From: Cupriavidus metallidurans CH34
GTDB taxonomy: Bacteria > Pseudomonadota > Gammaproteobacteria > Burkholderiales > Burkholderiaceae
Assembly: GCF_000196015.1 (NCBI RefSeq)
Contig: NC_007973.1
Coordinates: 1,612,001 to 1,676,000 of the forward strand
Direction of reading: 5' to 3'
Length of the DNA stretch: 64,000 nucleotides
Made by a program: the position numbers and the translations under genes. Of the stretch, positions 8,446 through 17,649 are shown piece by piece. The notes under the pieces are model-generated. The model was not told where the DNA came from, did no database searches, and saw only the letters and a program-made list of their open reading frames with translations. Each line of letters opens with the position of its first letter. Position 1 is the stretch's first letter.

Positions 8446-9867
8446 TTACTTGTGGGCGACGTCCAGCTTGTCGACGGTGTCGAACTCGAACTTGATCTCT
8501 TTCCACGTTTCCATGGCGATCTTCAGTTCGGGCGAGTGCGTGGCAGCCTCGGTCAGGATGCTCTTGCCCTCCTTCTCGACGGCGACGCCCTTGTTGCGCG
8601 CCTCGACGCAGGCTTCCAGCGCGACGCGGTTGGCGGCGGCGCCGGCGGCGTTGCCCCAGGGGTGGCCGAGCGTACCGCCACCGAACTGCAGCACCGAGTC
8701 GTCGCCGAAGATGGTGACCAAGGCAGGCATGTGCCAGACGTGGATGCCGCCGGAGGCGACCGGCATGACGCCGGGCATGGAGCCGAAGTCCTGGTCGAAC
8801 ATGATGCCGCGGCTGCGGTCTTCCTTGATGAAGTCGTCGCGCATGATGTCGATCCAGCCGAGCGTCGCGTCGCGGTCGCCTTCCAGCTTGCCGACGACGG
8901 TGCCCGAGTGCAGGTGGTCGCCGCCGGACAGGCGCAGGCACTTGGTCAGCACGCGGAAGTGAATGCCGTGGTGCGGGTTGCGGTCGAGCACGGCGTGCAT
9001 GGCGCGGTGGATGTGCAGCAGCATGCCGTTGTCGCGGCACCAGTTGGCCAGGCCGGTATTGGCGCAGAAGCCGCCGGTCAGGTAGTCGTGCATGATGATC
9101 GGCGCGCCGATTTCCTTGGCGTACTCGGCGCGCTTGTACATCTCTTCCGGCGTCGGCGCGGTGACGTTCAGGTAGTGGCCCTTGCGTTCGCCGGTTTCGC
9201 GCTGCGCCTTCTCGGTCGCTTCCTGGACGAAGTCGAAACGCTGCTTCCAGCGCATGAAGGGCTGGCTGTTGACGTTCTCGTCGTCCTTGGTGAAGTCGAG
9301 GCCGCCACGCAGGCACTCATAGACGGCGCGGCCGTAGTTCTTGGCCGACAGGCCGAGCTTCGGCTTGATGGTGCAGCCCAGCAGCGGCCGGCCGTATTTG
9401 TTCATGATGTCGCGCTCGACCTGGATACCGTGCGGCGGGCCGCCGCAGGTCATGACGTAGGCGATGGGGAAGCGCACGTCCTCGAGGCGCAGGGCACGCA
9501 GGGCCTTGAAGCCGAAGACGTTGCCAACCAGGGAGGTCAGCACGTTGACGATGGAACCCTCTTCGAACAGGTCGATCGGATAGGCCACGAAGGCGTAGAA
9601 GCAGGTGTCATCTCCCGGCACGTCCTCGATCCGGTAGGCACGGCCCTTGTAGTAGTCGAGGTCGGTCAGCAGGTCGGTCCACACCGTGGTCCAGGTGCCG
9701 GTCGACGACTCGGCGGCCACGGCGGCGGCGACTTCCTCGCGGGCCACGCCCGGCTGCGGGGTGACCTTGAAGCAGGCGAGAAGGTCAGTGTCCTTCGGAG
9801 TGTATTCCGGGGTCCAGTAGGTTTGGCGATACTCCTTCACGCCAGCGTTGTATGTCTTTGCGGCCAT
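8446..9867 (-). CDS. cbbL: RuBisCO large subunit, form IA
   Basis: 473-aa large subunit, the CO2-fixing enzyme of the cycle. Start ATG 9867 gives [18 protein letters not shown], a form IA N-terminus; a TCTCCT complement at 9873-9878 is the ribosome site. Active-site landmarks are all present: [26 protein letters not shown] (carbamylated Lys with Asp and Glu), the [12 protein letters not shown] stretch, and loop 6 with [11 protein letters not shown]. The following genes cbbS, cbbQ and cbbO fit the IAq class. It is divergent from cbbR at 9992 and is probably the first gene of its transcript. Confidence 0.98.
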   Translation of the reverse strand: MAAKTYNAGVKEYRQTYWTPEYTPKDTDLLACFKVTPQPGVAREEVAAAVAAESSTGTWTTVWTDLLTDLDYYKGRAYRIEDVPGDDTCFYAFVAYPIDLFEEGSIVNVLTSLVGNVFGFKALRALRLEDVRFPIAYVMTCGGPPHGIQVERDIMNKYGRPLLGCTIKPKLGLSAKNYGRAVYECLRGGLDFTKDDENVNSQPFMRWKQRFDFVQEATEKAQRETGERKGHYLNVTAPTPEEMYKRAEYAKEIGAPIIMHDYLTGGFCANTGLANWCRDNGMLLHIHRAMHAVLDRNPHHGIHFRVLTKCLRLSGGDHLHSGTVVGKLEGDRDATLGWIDIMRDDFIKEDRSRGIMFDQDFGSMPGVMPVASGGIHVWHMPALVTIFGDDSVLQFGGGTLGHPWGNAAGAAANRVALEACVEARNKGVAVEKEGKSILTEAATHSPELKIAMETWKEIKFEFDTVDKLDVAHK

Positions 9868-9991
9868 TCGTTTCTCCTCTATGTTGTCGGAAATCTCGCC
9901 CGATGAAATTCGGGCTGGTGCAAGTATGAGCAAGTTGCGCACTAATTAAAACTTAATTGATTTTATCTTTATCATTCACTATTATGAATTA
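9868..9991. promoter_or_regulatory. Divergent cbbL/cbbR control region with a LysR-type half-operator
   Basis: The 124-bp gap between divergently transcribed cbbL and cbbR is AT-rich from 9941 on, in contrast to the GC-rich genes. TAA-N7-TTA at 9943-9955 fits the TNA-N7/8-TNA consensus of CbbR sites. The standard arrangement is CbbR binding here, repressing its own gene and activating cbbL. The exact promoter elements are not resolved by eye. Confidence 0.6.
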
Positions 9992-10873
9992 ATGCACTTG
10001 AGTCTGAGACAGATCCGTATCTTCGAAGCCGTCGCTCGGCACCGCTCCTACACGCGGGCGGCGGAAGAGTTGCGCCTGACCCAGCCGGCGGTATTTACCC
10101 AGGCCAAGCAACTTGAGGAAGGCGTCGGGCACCCCCTTCTGGAGCGCATCGGCAAGCAGATTTACCTCACCGATGCTGGCCGCGAGGTGCTCGCCACCTG
10201 CCGGGAAACGATCAAGGGGCTGGATTGCCTGGAGATGCGCCTGGCTGACATGCAAGGGCTGAAGCGCGGGCGGCTTCGCCTCGCCATGGTAACCACCGCC
10301 GAATACCTGCTGCCACGTCTCCTCGGGGAGTTCTGCGCCCACTACCCCGGAATCGAGGCGAAACTGATCGTCAGCAACCGGGAGCAATTGCTGGCCCGCA
10401 TCGCCAACAACGAGGATGACCTGACCATCCTCGGTGCTCCGCCCGAGGGCATGGACGTGGCGGCCATTCCCATCGCCGACAATCCCTTGGTCGTCATCGC
10501 GAGAAACGATCACCCCCTGGCCGGGGAGAAGGCAATTCCAATGGCACGTATCGCCGAGGAACCGTTCGTTTTTCGCGAACCCGGGTCCGGGACACGTCTC
10601 GCCACTGAACGGCATTTTGCCGAGCACGGCCACAAGCTCAAGGTCCGCCTGGAACTGGGCAGCAACGAGGCGATCAAGCAGGCCATCGCCGGCGGCTTGG
10701 GCGTGTCCGTGCTCTCCGGCTACACGTTGGCGCTGGAAGGACTCAGCGGCTTGGTGCAACCTCTCGACGTGCAGGGGTTTCCTTTGATGCGCAAATGGTA
10801 CGTCGCCTATCCGAAGGGCAAGCACTTATCGGCGGTGGCCGAGGCGTTTCTTGGCCATTTGCTGGGCAAGTAG
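9992..10873 (+). CDS. cbbR: CbbR, LysR-type activator of the cbbLSQO operon
   Basis: 293-aa LysR-type regulator. The N-terminal winged helix-turn-helix spans about residues 1-65 (MHLSLRQIRIFEAVARHRSYTRAAEELRLTQPAV...), followed by the periplasmic-binding-like effector domain from about residue 90. The N-terminus is the typical CbbR form. No clear Shine-Dalgarno is seen before ATG 9992. It is divergent from cbbL, the classical place for its regulator. CbbR proteins sense metabolites such as NADPH or RuBP-related compounds; which one acts here cannot be told. An IS1595-type remnant begins 23 bp behind its stop. Confidence 0.92.
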   Translation: MHLSLRQIRIFEAVARHRSYTRAAEELRLTQPAVFTQAKQLEEGVGHPLLERIGKQIYLTDAGREVLATCRETIKGLDCLEMRLADMQGLKRGRLRLAMVTTAEYLLPRLLGEFCAHYPGIEAKLIVSNREQLLARIANNEDDLTILGAPPEGMDVAAIPIADNPLVVIARNDHPLAGEKAIPMARIAEEPFVFREPGSGTRLATERHFAEHGHKLKVRLELGSNEAIKQAIAGGLGVSVLSGYTLALEGLSGLVQPLDVQGFPLMRKWYVAYPKGKHLSAVAEAFLGHLLGK

Positions 10874-10998
10874 AGGTCAGGAGCCTTTCTGAAAGCGGGG
10901 TATCCGGATGAGTGCGGTTGCTTAGCGGCGCCATGGGCTGCGAGGAATTTCCAGGTGGAGAGATGATGGTGCGCTTTTTGCGGAGCACGGAGGCGCAG

Positions 10999-12341
10999 GG
11001 GACTGTCGGAGATTTCGTGTTTAAGGCATAACATGCTCCCAAGGAGAATGTATGCCTCGCAAACCGAAAGCCCCGCTGGCAGAGCTGCCGGCGATCCCCG
11101 CCGAGCTGCTTGAGCAGTTCGGCAATGGCCCGATGACGGCCGAAGCCATCCATGCCGCGACCCTGGCACTCAAGAAAGCGCTGATCGAGCGAGCCCTGGG
11201 CGGCGAGATGAATCATCATCTCGGCTATTCACCGGGCGCAGCCAAACCAGCCGCCGTCACCAACCAGCGCAACGGTAAAGGTGCGAAGACGGTTCTGACC
11301 GAAGATGGCCCAATCCGAATCGAGGTGCCTCGCGACCGTGACGGCAGCTTCGAGCCGTTGCTGATTCCAAAGCACGAACGGCGCTTCACGGGCTTCGATG
11401 ACAAGATCGTCGCCATGTACGCTCGGGGCATGACCGTGCGCGAGATTCAGGGTTTCCTGCAGGAGCAATACGGCACCGAGGTCTCGCCCGATTTCATCAG
11501 TTCGGTTACCGACGAGGTCATGGCCGAAGTCACCGCCTGGCAAGCCAGGCCGCTTGAGCAGATGTATCCGGTCGTGTTCTTCGACGCACTGCGAGTGAAG
11601 ATCCGTGAGGATGCCGTCGTACGCAACAAGGCGGTCTATCTGGCGCTGGGCGTTCTGCCCGACGGCACGCGCGAGATTCTGGGGCTGTGGATCGAGAACA
11701 CCGAAGGCGCCAAGTTCTGGATGAAGGTTTTCAACGATCTCAAGACGCGCGGCGTCAACGACATTCTGATCGCAGTGACCGACGGCCTCAAGGGCATGCC
11801 GGAGGCGCTGAGCGCAGTATTCCCGGCGACCACGCTGCAAACCTGCATCGTCCATCTGATCCGCAACAGCCTGAATTACGCTAGCTGGAAAGATCGCAAA
11901 GCGCTAGCCGCCGCGATCCGGCCGATCTACACCGCGCCGAGTGCGGAAGCCGCCGAAGCTGAGCTCAATACGTTTGCCGCGGGACCATGGGGGCAGAAAT
12001 TCCCGACGGTCAGCGCTTCATGGCGTAACGCCTGGGACCGCGTGATCCCGTTCTTCGCATTTCCGCCGGCGGTGCGCAGGGTGATCTACACGACAAATGC
12101 CATAGAAAATATCAATTCGCAGCTACGCAAGATCATCAAGACCCGAGGCCACTTCCCGAGCGACGAGGCAGCGACTAAGCTTATCTGGCTGGCGCTACGC
12201 AATATCACCTCTGACTGGGGTCGTGCCGCAAAAGATTGGAAGGACGCAATGAACCAATTTGCTATCCTCTACCAGGATCGATTCGTTCGACCATCCGTGT
12301 GATTCTCAACCCGCCTTGAACACGGAAATTCTGACACCCCC
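10999..12341 (+). mobile_element. IS256-family insertion sequence (1343 bp)
   Basis: The ends are ~29-bp imperfect inverted repeats: left GGGACTGTCGGAG... and right (reverse complement) GGGGGTGTCAGAA..., both ending in AAGGC; by eye 22 of 29 positions match. It contains a single intact transposase gene and is flanked by the 8-bp duplication AGGCGCAG. It interrupts the IS1595-family transposase gene. Everything needed for transposition appears present. Confidence 0.9.
11052..12302 (+). CDS. IS256-family (mutator-type) transposase
   Basis: 416-aa mutator-type DDE transposase. The catalytic residues appear as VVFFDALRV (first Asp), AVTDGLKGMPEAL (second Asp) and TTNAIENINSQLRK (Glu), the hallmark C-terminal motif of the family. 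CIVHLIRNSL is the conserved C/D-x2-H segment between them. The start at 11052 follows an AAGGAG site at 11041-11046. Full length with no disruption, so probably active. Confidence 0.95.
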   Translation: MPRKPKAPLAELPAIPAELLEQFGNGPMTAEAIHAATLALKKALIERALGGEMNHHLGYSPGAAKPAAVTNQRNGKGAKTVLTEDGPIRIEVPRDRDGSFEPLLIPKHERRFTGFDDKIVAMYARGMTVREIQGFLQEQYGTEVSPDFISSVTDEVMAEVTAWQARPLEQMYPVVFFDALRVKIREDAVVRNKAVYLALGVLPDGTREILGLWIENTEGAKFWMKVFNDLKTRGVNDILIAVTDGLKGMPEALSAVFPATTLQTCIVHLIRNSLNYASWKDRKALAAAIRPIYTAPSAEAAEAELNTFAAGPWGQKFPTVSASWRNAWDRVIPFFAFPPAVRRVIYTTNAIENINSQLRKIIKTRGHFPSDEAATKLIWLALRNITSDWGRAAKDWKDAMNQFAILYQDRFVRPSV

Positions 12342-13244
12342 AGGCGCAGGACTATCTTCCCCTGCTTTTCTGGGTCCCGGGTTTGCCACGAGGTCTCGAC
12401 AGGAGATGGGATGCATAGCGACCGACTGCTCAAGGAGTCGGTAGAAGAGCATTCCCCTGGCGCGCGAACCTCTGGGGTTAAATCGGAAGGTAAACTCGTC
12501 CAAGTAGGCTTGCATATGATCCGCACTGAAAGAACCTTGGTGGGTGCCGAGCAGCCACCTTTTCACGAGAGACGCCACGCGGTGGACTCCGGGGAGAATT
12601 TCGTGCGCGTCCATGCCAGGGCCCTTGATGGATGTGCTTCGATGAACATAGTCACTCCCCGCTGCCAGCGGGTAGGAGGCCAGTCCGTCGGTGAGAATCT
12701 TGGCGCCGGGCTCTATATGATATGAGTAAGGAGAAAGGATCGCAGCGTATCAGCCTCCGCGTTGGGAATGACTTGAATGCGACAGCGACCGAATCCTTTT
12801 GGCGGGATCTGCTCCACGGCCACAGCAACGAGAACCTTGCCGGCAGCGCCTCTCCCGCGTTTTTGGGGGCGAGCACCGCCAATCATCGTTTCATCCACCT
12901 CCACATCGCCGGAAAGTCGCGTGCGTTCAGCGTGCCCAATGGCACCACGAAATCGGTGCAGCATCGCCCAAGCAGTTTCGTAGGATCCAAACCCCATAAG
13001 GCGATGGAGCGTTTTGGCCGAACCCCCGTTTTTCGCTGCTGTCATGTGCCAAGCGGCGGCGAACCATATGGTGAGGGGCGTTTTCGTGCGATGGAAGATT
13101 GTGCCCGCCGTTGCCGAAATCCTGCGACGGCACGCTTTACACCACCAACGGCCATCACTCATGCGCCATCCCGCATCTCCAGAACAGCCCGGGCAGGAAA
13201 AACCGTCCGGCCAACGCAACCAGTCCAGATAATCGAGGCAGGCA

Positions 13245-13447
13245 GGGGTCTCCTCGTTTTCAGTGCAATAAGTGACGGTACGAAAAGCTAGCACTGGCGC
13301 GGAGGTGGTGTTGGTAGATCGTTGATTTCATTGACTTTCCTGTTCACTTTCAAATCTGCGATTCGTGGCGTCAAACCGTGGTCGGTTTCATCCATTGGTG
13401 CCAGTTATCGATGCATTTGGCCGCGAAGGCAGGATTTGGTCAGCATA
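13245..13447 (-). mobile_element. IS1071 right-end fragment (203 bp)
   Basis: Begins with GGGGTCTCC and carries the right-end type sequence, the same as the first 203 bp of copy B up to GTCAGCATA, where copy B starts afresh at 13448 in the same orientation. It is a partial tandem duplicate of the IS1071 end, left by a second IS1071 inserting into, or recombining with, an earlier one. Confidence 0.9.
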
Positions 13448-16400
13448 GGGGTCTCCTCGTTTTCAGTGCAATAAGTGACGGTACGAAAAGCTAGCACTGG
13501 CGCGGAGGTGGTGTTGGTAGATCGTTGATTTCATTGACTTTCCTGTTCACTTTCAAATCTGCGATTCGTGGCGTCAAACCGTGGTCGGTTTCATCCATTG
13601 GTGCCAGTTATCGATGCATTTGGCCGCGAAGGCAGGATTTGGTCAGCATAGCGGTCAACCGGGAAGCGAAACACACCCCGCAAGTTGATGCTCTCCAGCC
13701 TGGTGGGCGCAATCTTCCCGATCAGTTCCGGTGGAATGACCTGGCGGCGGTTCGACCAGCGATCCAGGACCGCCTGCATCTGTGAGGTATTCCACGCCAT
13801 CACGATGTTGGCCATCAGGCTCAACGCATCGGCCACAGCCTGCATTTCATCGACACGTTTGGCCTGCGCCGGGCTGATCCGGCCGGTATAAATGGCGCGC
13901 TTGAGGGCGTTAACAGCCTCGCCCCGATTGAGCACCCGGCGCAACTCGTTCCTGAAAGCGTCCTTGACAAAGTAGTCAGCCAAAAACGCCGTACGCAGCA
14001 ACCGCCCCAATTGCACGCCAGCCTCATAGATTGGATCGCCCTGGGCGGCAGAACCGAACCGCGCAAGAGCTGCCACCGCACTGGCATGTCCGCTCATGAC
14101 CGAGGCTGCCAGGTGCACCAGACTATCCCAATGCTTTTCGATCAAAGCGACGTCGACATTGGCTTCGCACACCGCAGCGATTTCTGCGGGCACTTTGGTG
14201 CCGCGTGGCACAAAGAGGTGGCGCTGTTTGAGTTCCTTCAACCGCGGGCAAAGATCAAAACCAAGCAAACGGGCATGTGACATGGCAAAGTCGGTGTAGC
14301 CATGGGTATCCACAGCAAGCTGGCTGGTCTCCAGCTTTTCTTGGCGGATGACACCTTCAATGGCCACGCCCGCCTGGCGCTCATTGAGCACAAAGGGCTG
14401 CGCATGGAAGATGCCCCACCGGTCTTTTACATGGGAGTAGATTCCAATGGAAGGTGTGTTGCGCCGAGGATCAAGCCGGGCTTGCCACACCCGTTTGGTG
14501 GTCTCCATGCTCATCATGTCAGAAGATGCCAAATCGGACCGCCCCCAGGTGGCGGCAATCGGGTGTCGCTGCATGAATTCCAGCACAGCCTGGCAGGCCT
14601 GGCTCAGACGCCGTTCGTCCCGCGCCCAGCGCATGGCCTGGCGAATGCTGGTGGCAGACAATTGCGGAATCATGCGCGCGCATTCGACCGCAGTCAGACT
14701 GGTGCCGTGGGCCATGATGCCGGCATAGACCATCAGCAGCTCGTCGGTAGAGCGCGGCTCACGTCCGAGCATGATCCAGCTAAAGCGCACCTGGGCGTCA
14801 ACGGCCAGAATCACTTCCGGCAATTGAACCTCACCGATGCGGTGATCCAAAGCCGCGCGCAGCTTGGTCACTTCTGGGTCTTCGTCCTCTGCGGGCAATG
14901 GCGACAAATGGAGTTCATCATCCACGCGCAGTACGCCACTGCGGGCTGCAGCGGCCACCGCATCGACACCGGCAGTTACTCTGGCCAGCAAAGGCTTCAA
15001 GAAAGTGGCAGCCTTGCTGGGTAACGATAGACGGGCATAGTGTTTCTTGGACTCTGCCTGCCAACGCTCGTCCGTGAAGAACAAGCGCGCACGACCCCGA
15101 AAGCTCAGGCTGTGCTCAATCCAGACCGAGCCATTGCGCACCGCGCGGCGCAGGGCAAACAGGGTGGCCACCTCCAACGCCTGAAACGCCCGTTCCCGGT
15201 CTGGGCTGGAGATCGAAACCTGCCAGATCATTCCCAGACTTGGTGCCACCACTTCAACTGGCAGCTTTCTGGATCCTTTGAGATATAAAGCTTGCAGCTT
15301 GGCAAGGTACTCGATGGCAGGATGCTCGCCGGTGGCCTGCCAGGGCAGCTTTGCAATGGCGACGAGCAACGACCGCACGGGGCGAATTCCATCAATCAAT
15401 CCCTCGCGGACCAGGGAGGCCCTGCTCGGTGGTTTGCGTTTCTGGGTTTCGGTGATCAAGGCTTCAAGACGGGCACGCAACTCAGCATCTGGCACCGCAC
15501 CTTGCGCGCTCAAGGCAACAAGTTCGCCGAGCAGCGTTTTGTACATTGCGGCCCAATTGACGGTAGCGGGGACATCGGCGGCAGCCTGACGCCACAGATC
15601 GGCGATCCGGCGCTGCACCATAAGGATCAACTGGTCTGTGGTGGTGAACAGGCAATACCGAAGAAAGCATGCGACCTCCACGGTGCGCGCTGGCTCTTTG
15701 ATCTTGGCTCCGGCTGAGGGCGGCCTGGAGACAAGTCGGCGCGCGTAGCGGCGCAAGATGAGATCGGGGATGTCTGCCAGGTGCTTATGAACGTCCAGCG
15801 TGTAAAGCAGGTCGATGCGCTCCAGTACCTCGCTGATTTGGCGGGTTGAGTGTTTCGCCGGTGCAGCCCATAGCCAACTCTGCTGGGTTTGTCCATCTGG
15901 GCGCAGCTCTGAAACTGAGGCTCGCCAGCGATCAAGTGTTGCTGGATCAACGCTGGCGGCGATGGCGGTGCCTGTTTCAACTTCAAGCTGGGCAAGTGCC
16001 GCCGCAATCAGTGTCCGAATTGCCCGCTCGTGCACGATCACCAGCTTGTTCTTGTACAGCCATTGACGCGCCCGCACGAGTAGCTGATCGCGGTCGGCGC
16101 AGCGCGCCACTTCGTCGCGCAGTTCACGTACCAGTGAGCGGCGCTGGTGCTCGCTCATCCACTGGAATCCAAGGACCGTGCAGGCTACTTGTTGGTGATC
16201 GAATAGCGTGCGCCCGCGTTCATACATGGCTCTCAGCGAGGCGACTTCTGGTGCTGCAATGCCAAGCTCGTTGCCAAGGTGGCGCCACAAGGCTACTGGA
16301 ATTACCCGAAAGGCACCGAGCAAACGCCCACTCATGCGCAGGAAACCAATATGGAGCGCCAGACCAAGCTTGTGGGAATCACCTCGGCGTGCATTGATTG

Positions 16401-16651
16401 CGTCGCGCTCGGCACCATCGAAGGTGAAAAATGCCTTCATCTCGAAGTCGCTGATATCGCGGGGGAGCCCACGCATCCCCAAAAACGTTGTGTGCCAACC
16501 CTGCATCGTGAACCTCAAAAGTGGGAGGCCACCATACCCGTTTACAAAGCGAACAGGAAAGTCAATGAAATCAACGGTCTACCCAGACCACCCCCGCGCC
16601 AGTGCTAGCTTTGCGTACCGTCACTTATTGCACTGAAAACGAGGAGACCCC
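13448..16651 (-). mobile_element. IS1071 copy B, complete (3204 bp), inverted relative to A and C
   Basis: Both terminal repeats are present (right-type end at 13448, left-type end at 16651) and the length equals that of copy C. It truncates fbp on its high-coordinate side and follows a 203-bp IS1071 fragment on the other. Flanking pentamers are GCATA (13443-13447) and TGGAG (16652-16656). They do not match, so recombination or deletion has altered one side since insertion. Confidence 0.95.
13591..16518 (-). CDS. tnpA: IS1071 transposase TnpA (copy B)
   Basis: 975-aa Tn3-family transposase, full length and apparently the same protein as copy C. The N-terminus (counted from the upstream in-frame ATG) reads MRFTMQGWHTTFLGMRGLPRDIS; the start used for IS1071 may be the internal MQGWHTTF, four codons on. 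IS1071 encodes no resolvase, so cointegrates it makes must be resolved by homologous recombination, which fits the rearrangements seen here. Confidence 0.97.
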   Translation of the reverse strand: MRFTMQGWHTTFLGMRGLPRDISDFEMKAFFTFDGAERDAINARRGDSHKLGLALHIGFLRMSGRLLGAFRVIPVALWRHLGNELGIAAPEVASLRAMYERGRTLFDHQQVACTVLGFQWMSEHQRRSLVRELRDEVARCADRDQLLVRARQWLYKNKLVIVHERAIRTLIAAALAQLEVETGTAIAASVDPATLDRWRASVSELRPDGQTQQSWLWAAPAKHSTRQISEVLERIDLLYTLDVHKHLADIPDLILRRYARRLVSRPPSAGAKIKEPARTVEVACFLRYCLFTTTDQLILMVQRRIADLWRQAAADVPATVNWAAMYKTLLGELVALSAQGAVPDAELRARLEALITETQKRKPPSRASLVREGLIDGIRPVRSLLVAIAKLPWQATGEHPAIEYLAKLQALYLKGSRKLPVEVVAPSLGMIWQVSISSPDRERAFQALEVATLFALRRAVRNGSVWIEHSLSFRGRARLFFTDERWQAESKKHYARLSLPSKAATFLKPLLARVTAGVDAVAAAARSGVLRVDDELHLSPLPAEDEDPEVTKLRAALDHRIGEVQLPEVILAVDAQVRFSWIMLGREPRSTDELLMVYAGIMAHGTSLTAVECARMIPQLSATSIRQAMRWARDERRLSQACQAVLEFMQRHPIAATWGRSDLASSDMMSMETTKRVWQARLDPRRNTPSIGIYSHVKDRWGIFHAQPFVLNERQAGVAIEGVIRQEKLETSQLAVDTHGYTDFAMSHARLLGFDLCPRLKELKQRHLFVPRGTKVPAEIAAVCEANVDVALIEKHWDSLVHLAASVMSGHASAVAALARFGSAAQGDPIYEAGVQLGRLLRTAFLADYFVKDAFRNELRRVLNRGEAVNALKRAIYTGRISPAQAKRVDEMQAVADALSLMANIVMAWNTSQMQAVLDRWSNRRQVIPPELIGKIAPTRLESINLRGVFRFPVDRYADQILPSRPNASITGTNG

Positions 16652-17315
16652 TGGAGGTGTTGATGGCGAACTCCTGGGTCGCCGCGGGGATGCGCAGCAT
16701 TGGATGGGTGAGGATGAACTCGCCGACATCCCGGTCGAGGGTGAAGCCGTGGGTGCCCTGACCGGTGGTGAGCACCAGCATGGTCGCCGGCCCGTAGAGG
16801 GCGTAACCGGCGCAGACCTGCCCGGCGCCCGCCTGCAGGAAGTGTTCGAGGGTCGGCGGCACCTCCGGATCGGGCGAGCGCAGCACCGAGAAGATGGCGC
16901 CCACCGAGATGTTGGCGTCGATGTTGGAAGAGCCGTCCAGGGGATCGAAGACCAGCAGGTACTTGCCTCGCGGGAAGGCCGCGGGGATCGGGTAGATCGT
17001 GTCCATCTCCTCGGAGGCGAGGGCGACTAGGTGGCCACCCCTCTCGGTGGCGTGGACGAGGATCGCGTTGCTGATCACGTCGAGCTTCTTCTGCACCTCG
17101 CCCTGAACGTTCTCGTGCTCCGCCGAGCCGAGCACGCCCGCCAGGGCGCCGCGGCTGGCCGCGGTGGCGATCACCTTGCAGGCGGTGGCGATCACGTTGA
17201 GCAGTCCGGAAACTCCCCGGTGGCCGCCGGGTGGGCGCGCTGGGACTGGATGATGAACTGGGTCAGGGTGATGCCGGTGGGGGTTATGACCCTCTCCTCG
17301 TCGGGGATCGTCGGT
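16652..17315 (-). pseudogene. cbbF: fbp remnant (class I fructose-1,6-bisphosphatase), frameshifted and cut by IS1071 B
   Basis: Class I FBPase. Most of the N-terminal two-thirds is readable: [14 protein letters not shown], then [47 protein letters not shown], and the metal-site motif [14 protein letters not shown] one-base loss near 17200-17210 (between ATGEF and SGLLN) shifts the frame. The gene ends at 16652 after [10 protein letters not shown], where IS1071 begins, removing the C-terminal third. No convincing start codon remains. An intact cbbF lies at 20041-21138, so this is a second, dead copy. Confidence 0.88.
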
Positions 17316-17348
17316 GTGGCAAAGGTGGCCGCTTGGCCGGAGTTCCAG

Positions 17349-17377
17349 AAAAACCCCCTCCGCTACAGCGGAGGGGG
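17349..17377 (-). terminator. Perfect-stem terminator upstream of fbp remnant
   Basis: CCCCCTCCGC (17354-17363) and GCGGAGGGGG (17368-17377) form a perfect 10-bp stem with a 4-base loop. On the minus strand it is followed by TTTTT (17349-17353). It would stop leftward transcripts just before the fbp remnant. Confidence 0.75.
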
Positions 17378-17568
17378 TGAAGGCACTTGCCGAGGAGAGT
17401 CGATGCAAGTGCGAGGGAGACCGGGCCAAGGGACTACCGTGCAAGGCACTATCGGGACGACAGCTTAGATGGAGGCAATGCTTAAAACAATTTGTAAATA
17501 CTTTATCGGCAGTTTAGTTTGTCTTAATCAACCCGGCGCCCGGGCGCCATGGCGGAATCGACGGGGCC

Positions 17569-17606
17569 AAAACAAAGCCCCCGAGTTGCCGAAGGCAGTC
17601 GGGGGC
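17569..17606 (-). terminator. Rho-independent terminator (leftward)
   Basis: GCCCCCGA (17577-17584) pairs with TCGGGGGC (17599-17606), with an inner GCC/GGC pairing. On the minus strand the stem is followed by TTTGTTTT (17569-17576). It stands behind the IS1182-like fragment and cbbR2. Between the two terminators (17378-17568) I see no gene. Confidence 0.7.
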
Positions 17607-17649
17607 GGGAGGCGGCCACAGGGGCGGAGGTTGTCGGCGTTTCAGCTTG

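Larger units (their letters stand above)
10991..12349. repeat. 8-bp target-site duplication AGGCGCAG around the IS256-family element
   Basis: AGGCGCAG at 10991-10998 and again at 12342-12349 flank the element exactly. Eight to nine bp is the usual duplication size for the IS256 family, so this insertion is simple and fairly recent. Confidence 0.85.
10897..13244 (-). mobile_element. IS1595-family (ISXO2-like) element remnant, split by an IS256-family insertion and cut by IS1071
   Basis: The left end is placed at the GGGG of 10897, by analogy with IS1595-group ends. The transposase runs leftward. The element is interrupted at 10999-12341 by an IS256-family IS, and its 5' side is removed at 13244 by an IS1071 end fragment. 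Its other terminal repeat is therefore missing and the element is dead. Confidence 0.65.
10922..13244 (-). pseudogene. IS1595-family transposase, triply disrupted
   Basis: The N-terminal part has a zinc ribbon (FSCPGC...WWCKAC), then DVEVDETMIGG with the first catalytic Asp. After FLLTHI a 5-nt tandem duplication (CATAT twice, near 12715-12725) shifts the frame; the protein continues in another frame as EPGAKILTDGLASYPL with the second Asp, then VKRWLLGTHQG and FNPRGSRARGMLFYRLLEQ. The IS256-family element sits near the 3' end. Reading across its target duplication, the native frame runs on to a TAA at 10922 with an end ...PRSPWRR. About 15 N-terminal residues are lost to IS1071. Confidence 0.8.

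Noticed and set aside
8410..9906. Long antisense open frame over cbbL (498 codons), and similar ones over hypF, cbbK and hoxF
   Set aside because: Composition is Val/Gly/His-rich repeats typical of antisense frames in GC-rich genes, with no domain and with a proven gene on the other strand.
12722..13291. Rightward open frame over the IS1595 transposase
   Set aside because: Shadow of the transposase gene on the minus strand, no domain.
13443..16656. Target-site duplication for IS1071 copy B
   Set aside because: Flanking pentamers GCATA and TGGAG differ, so no simple insertion can be claimed.
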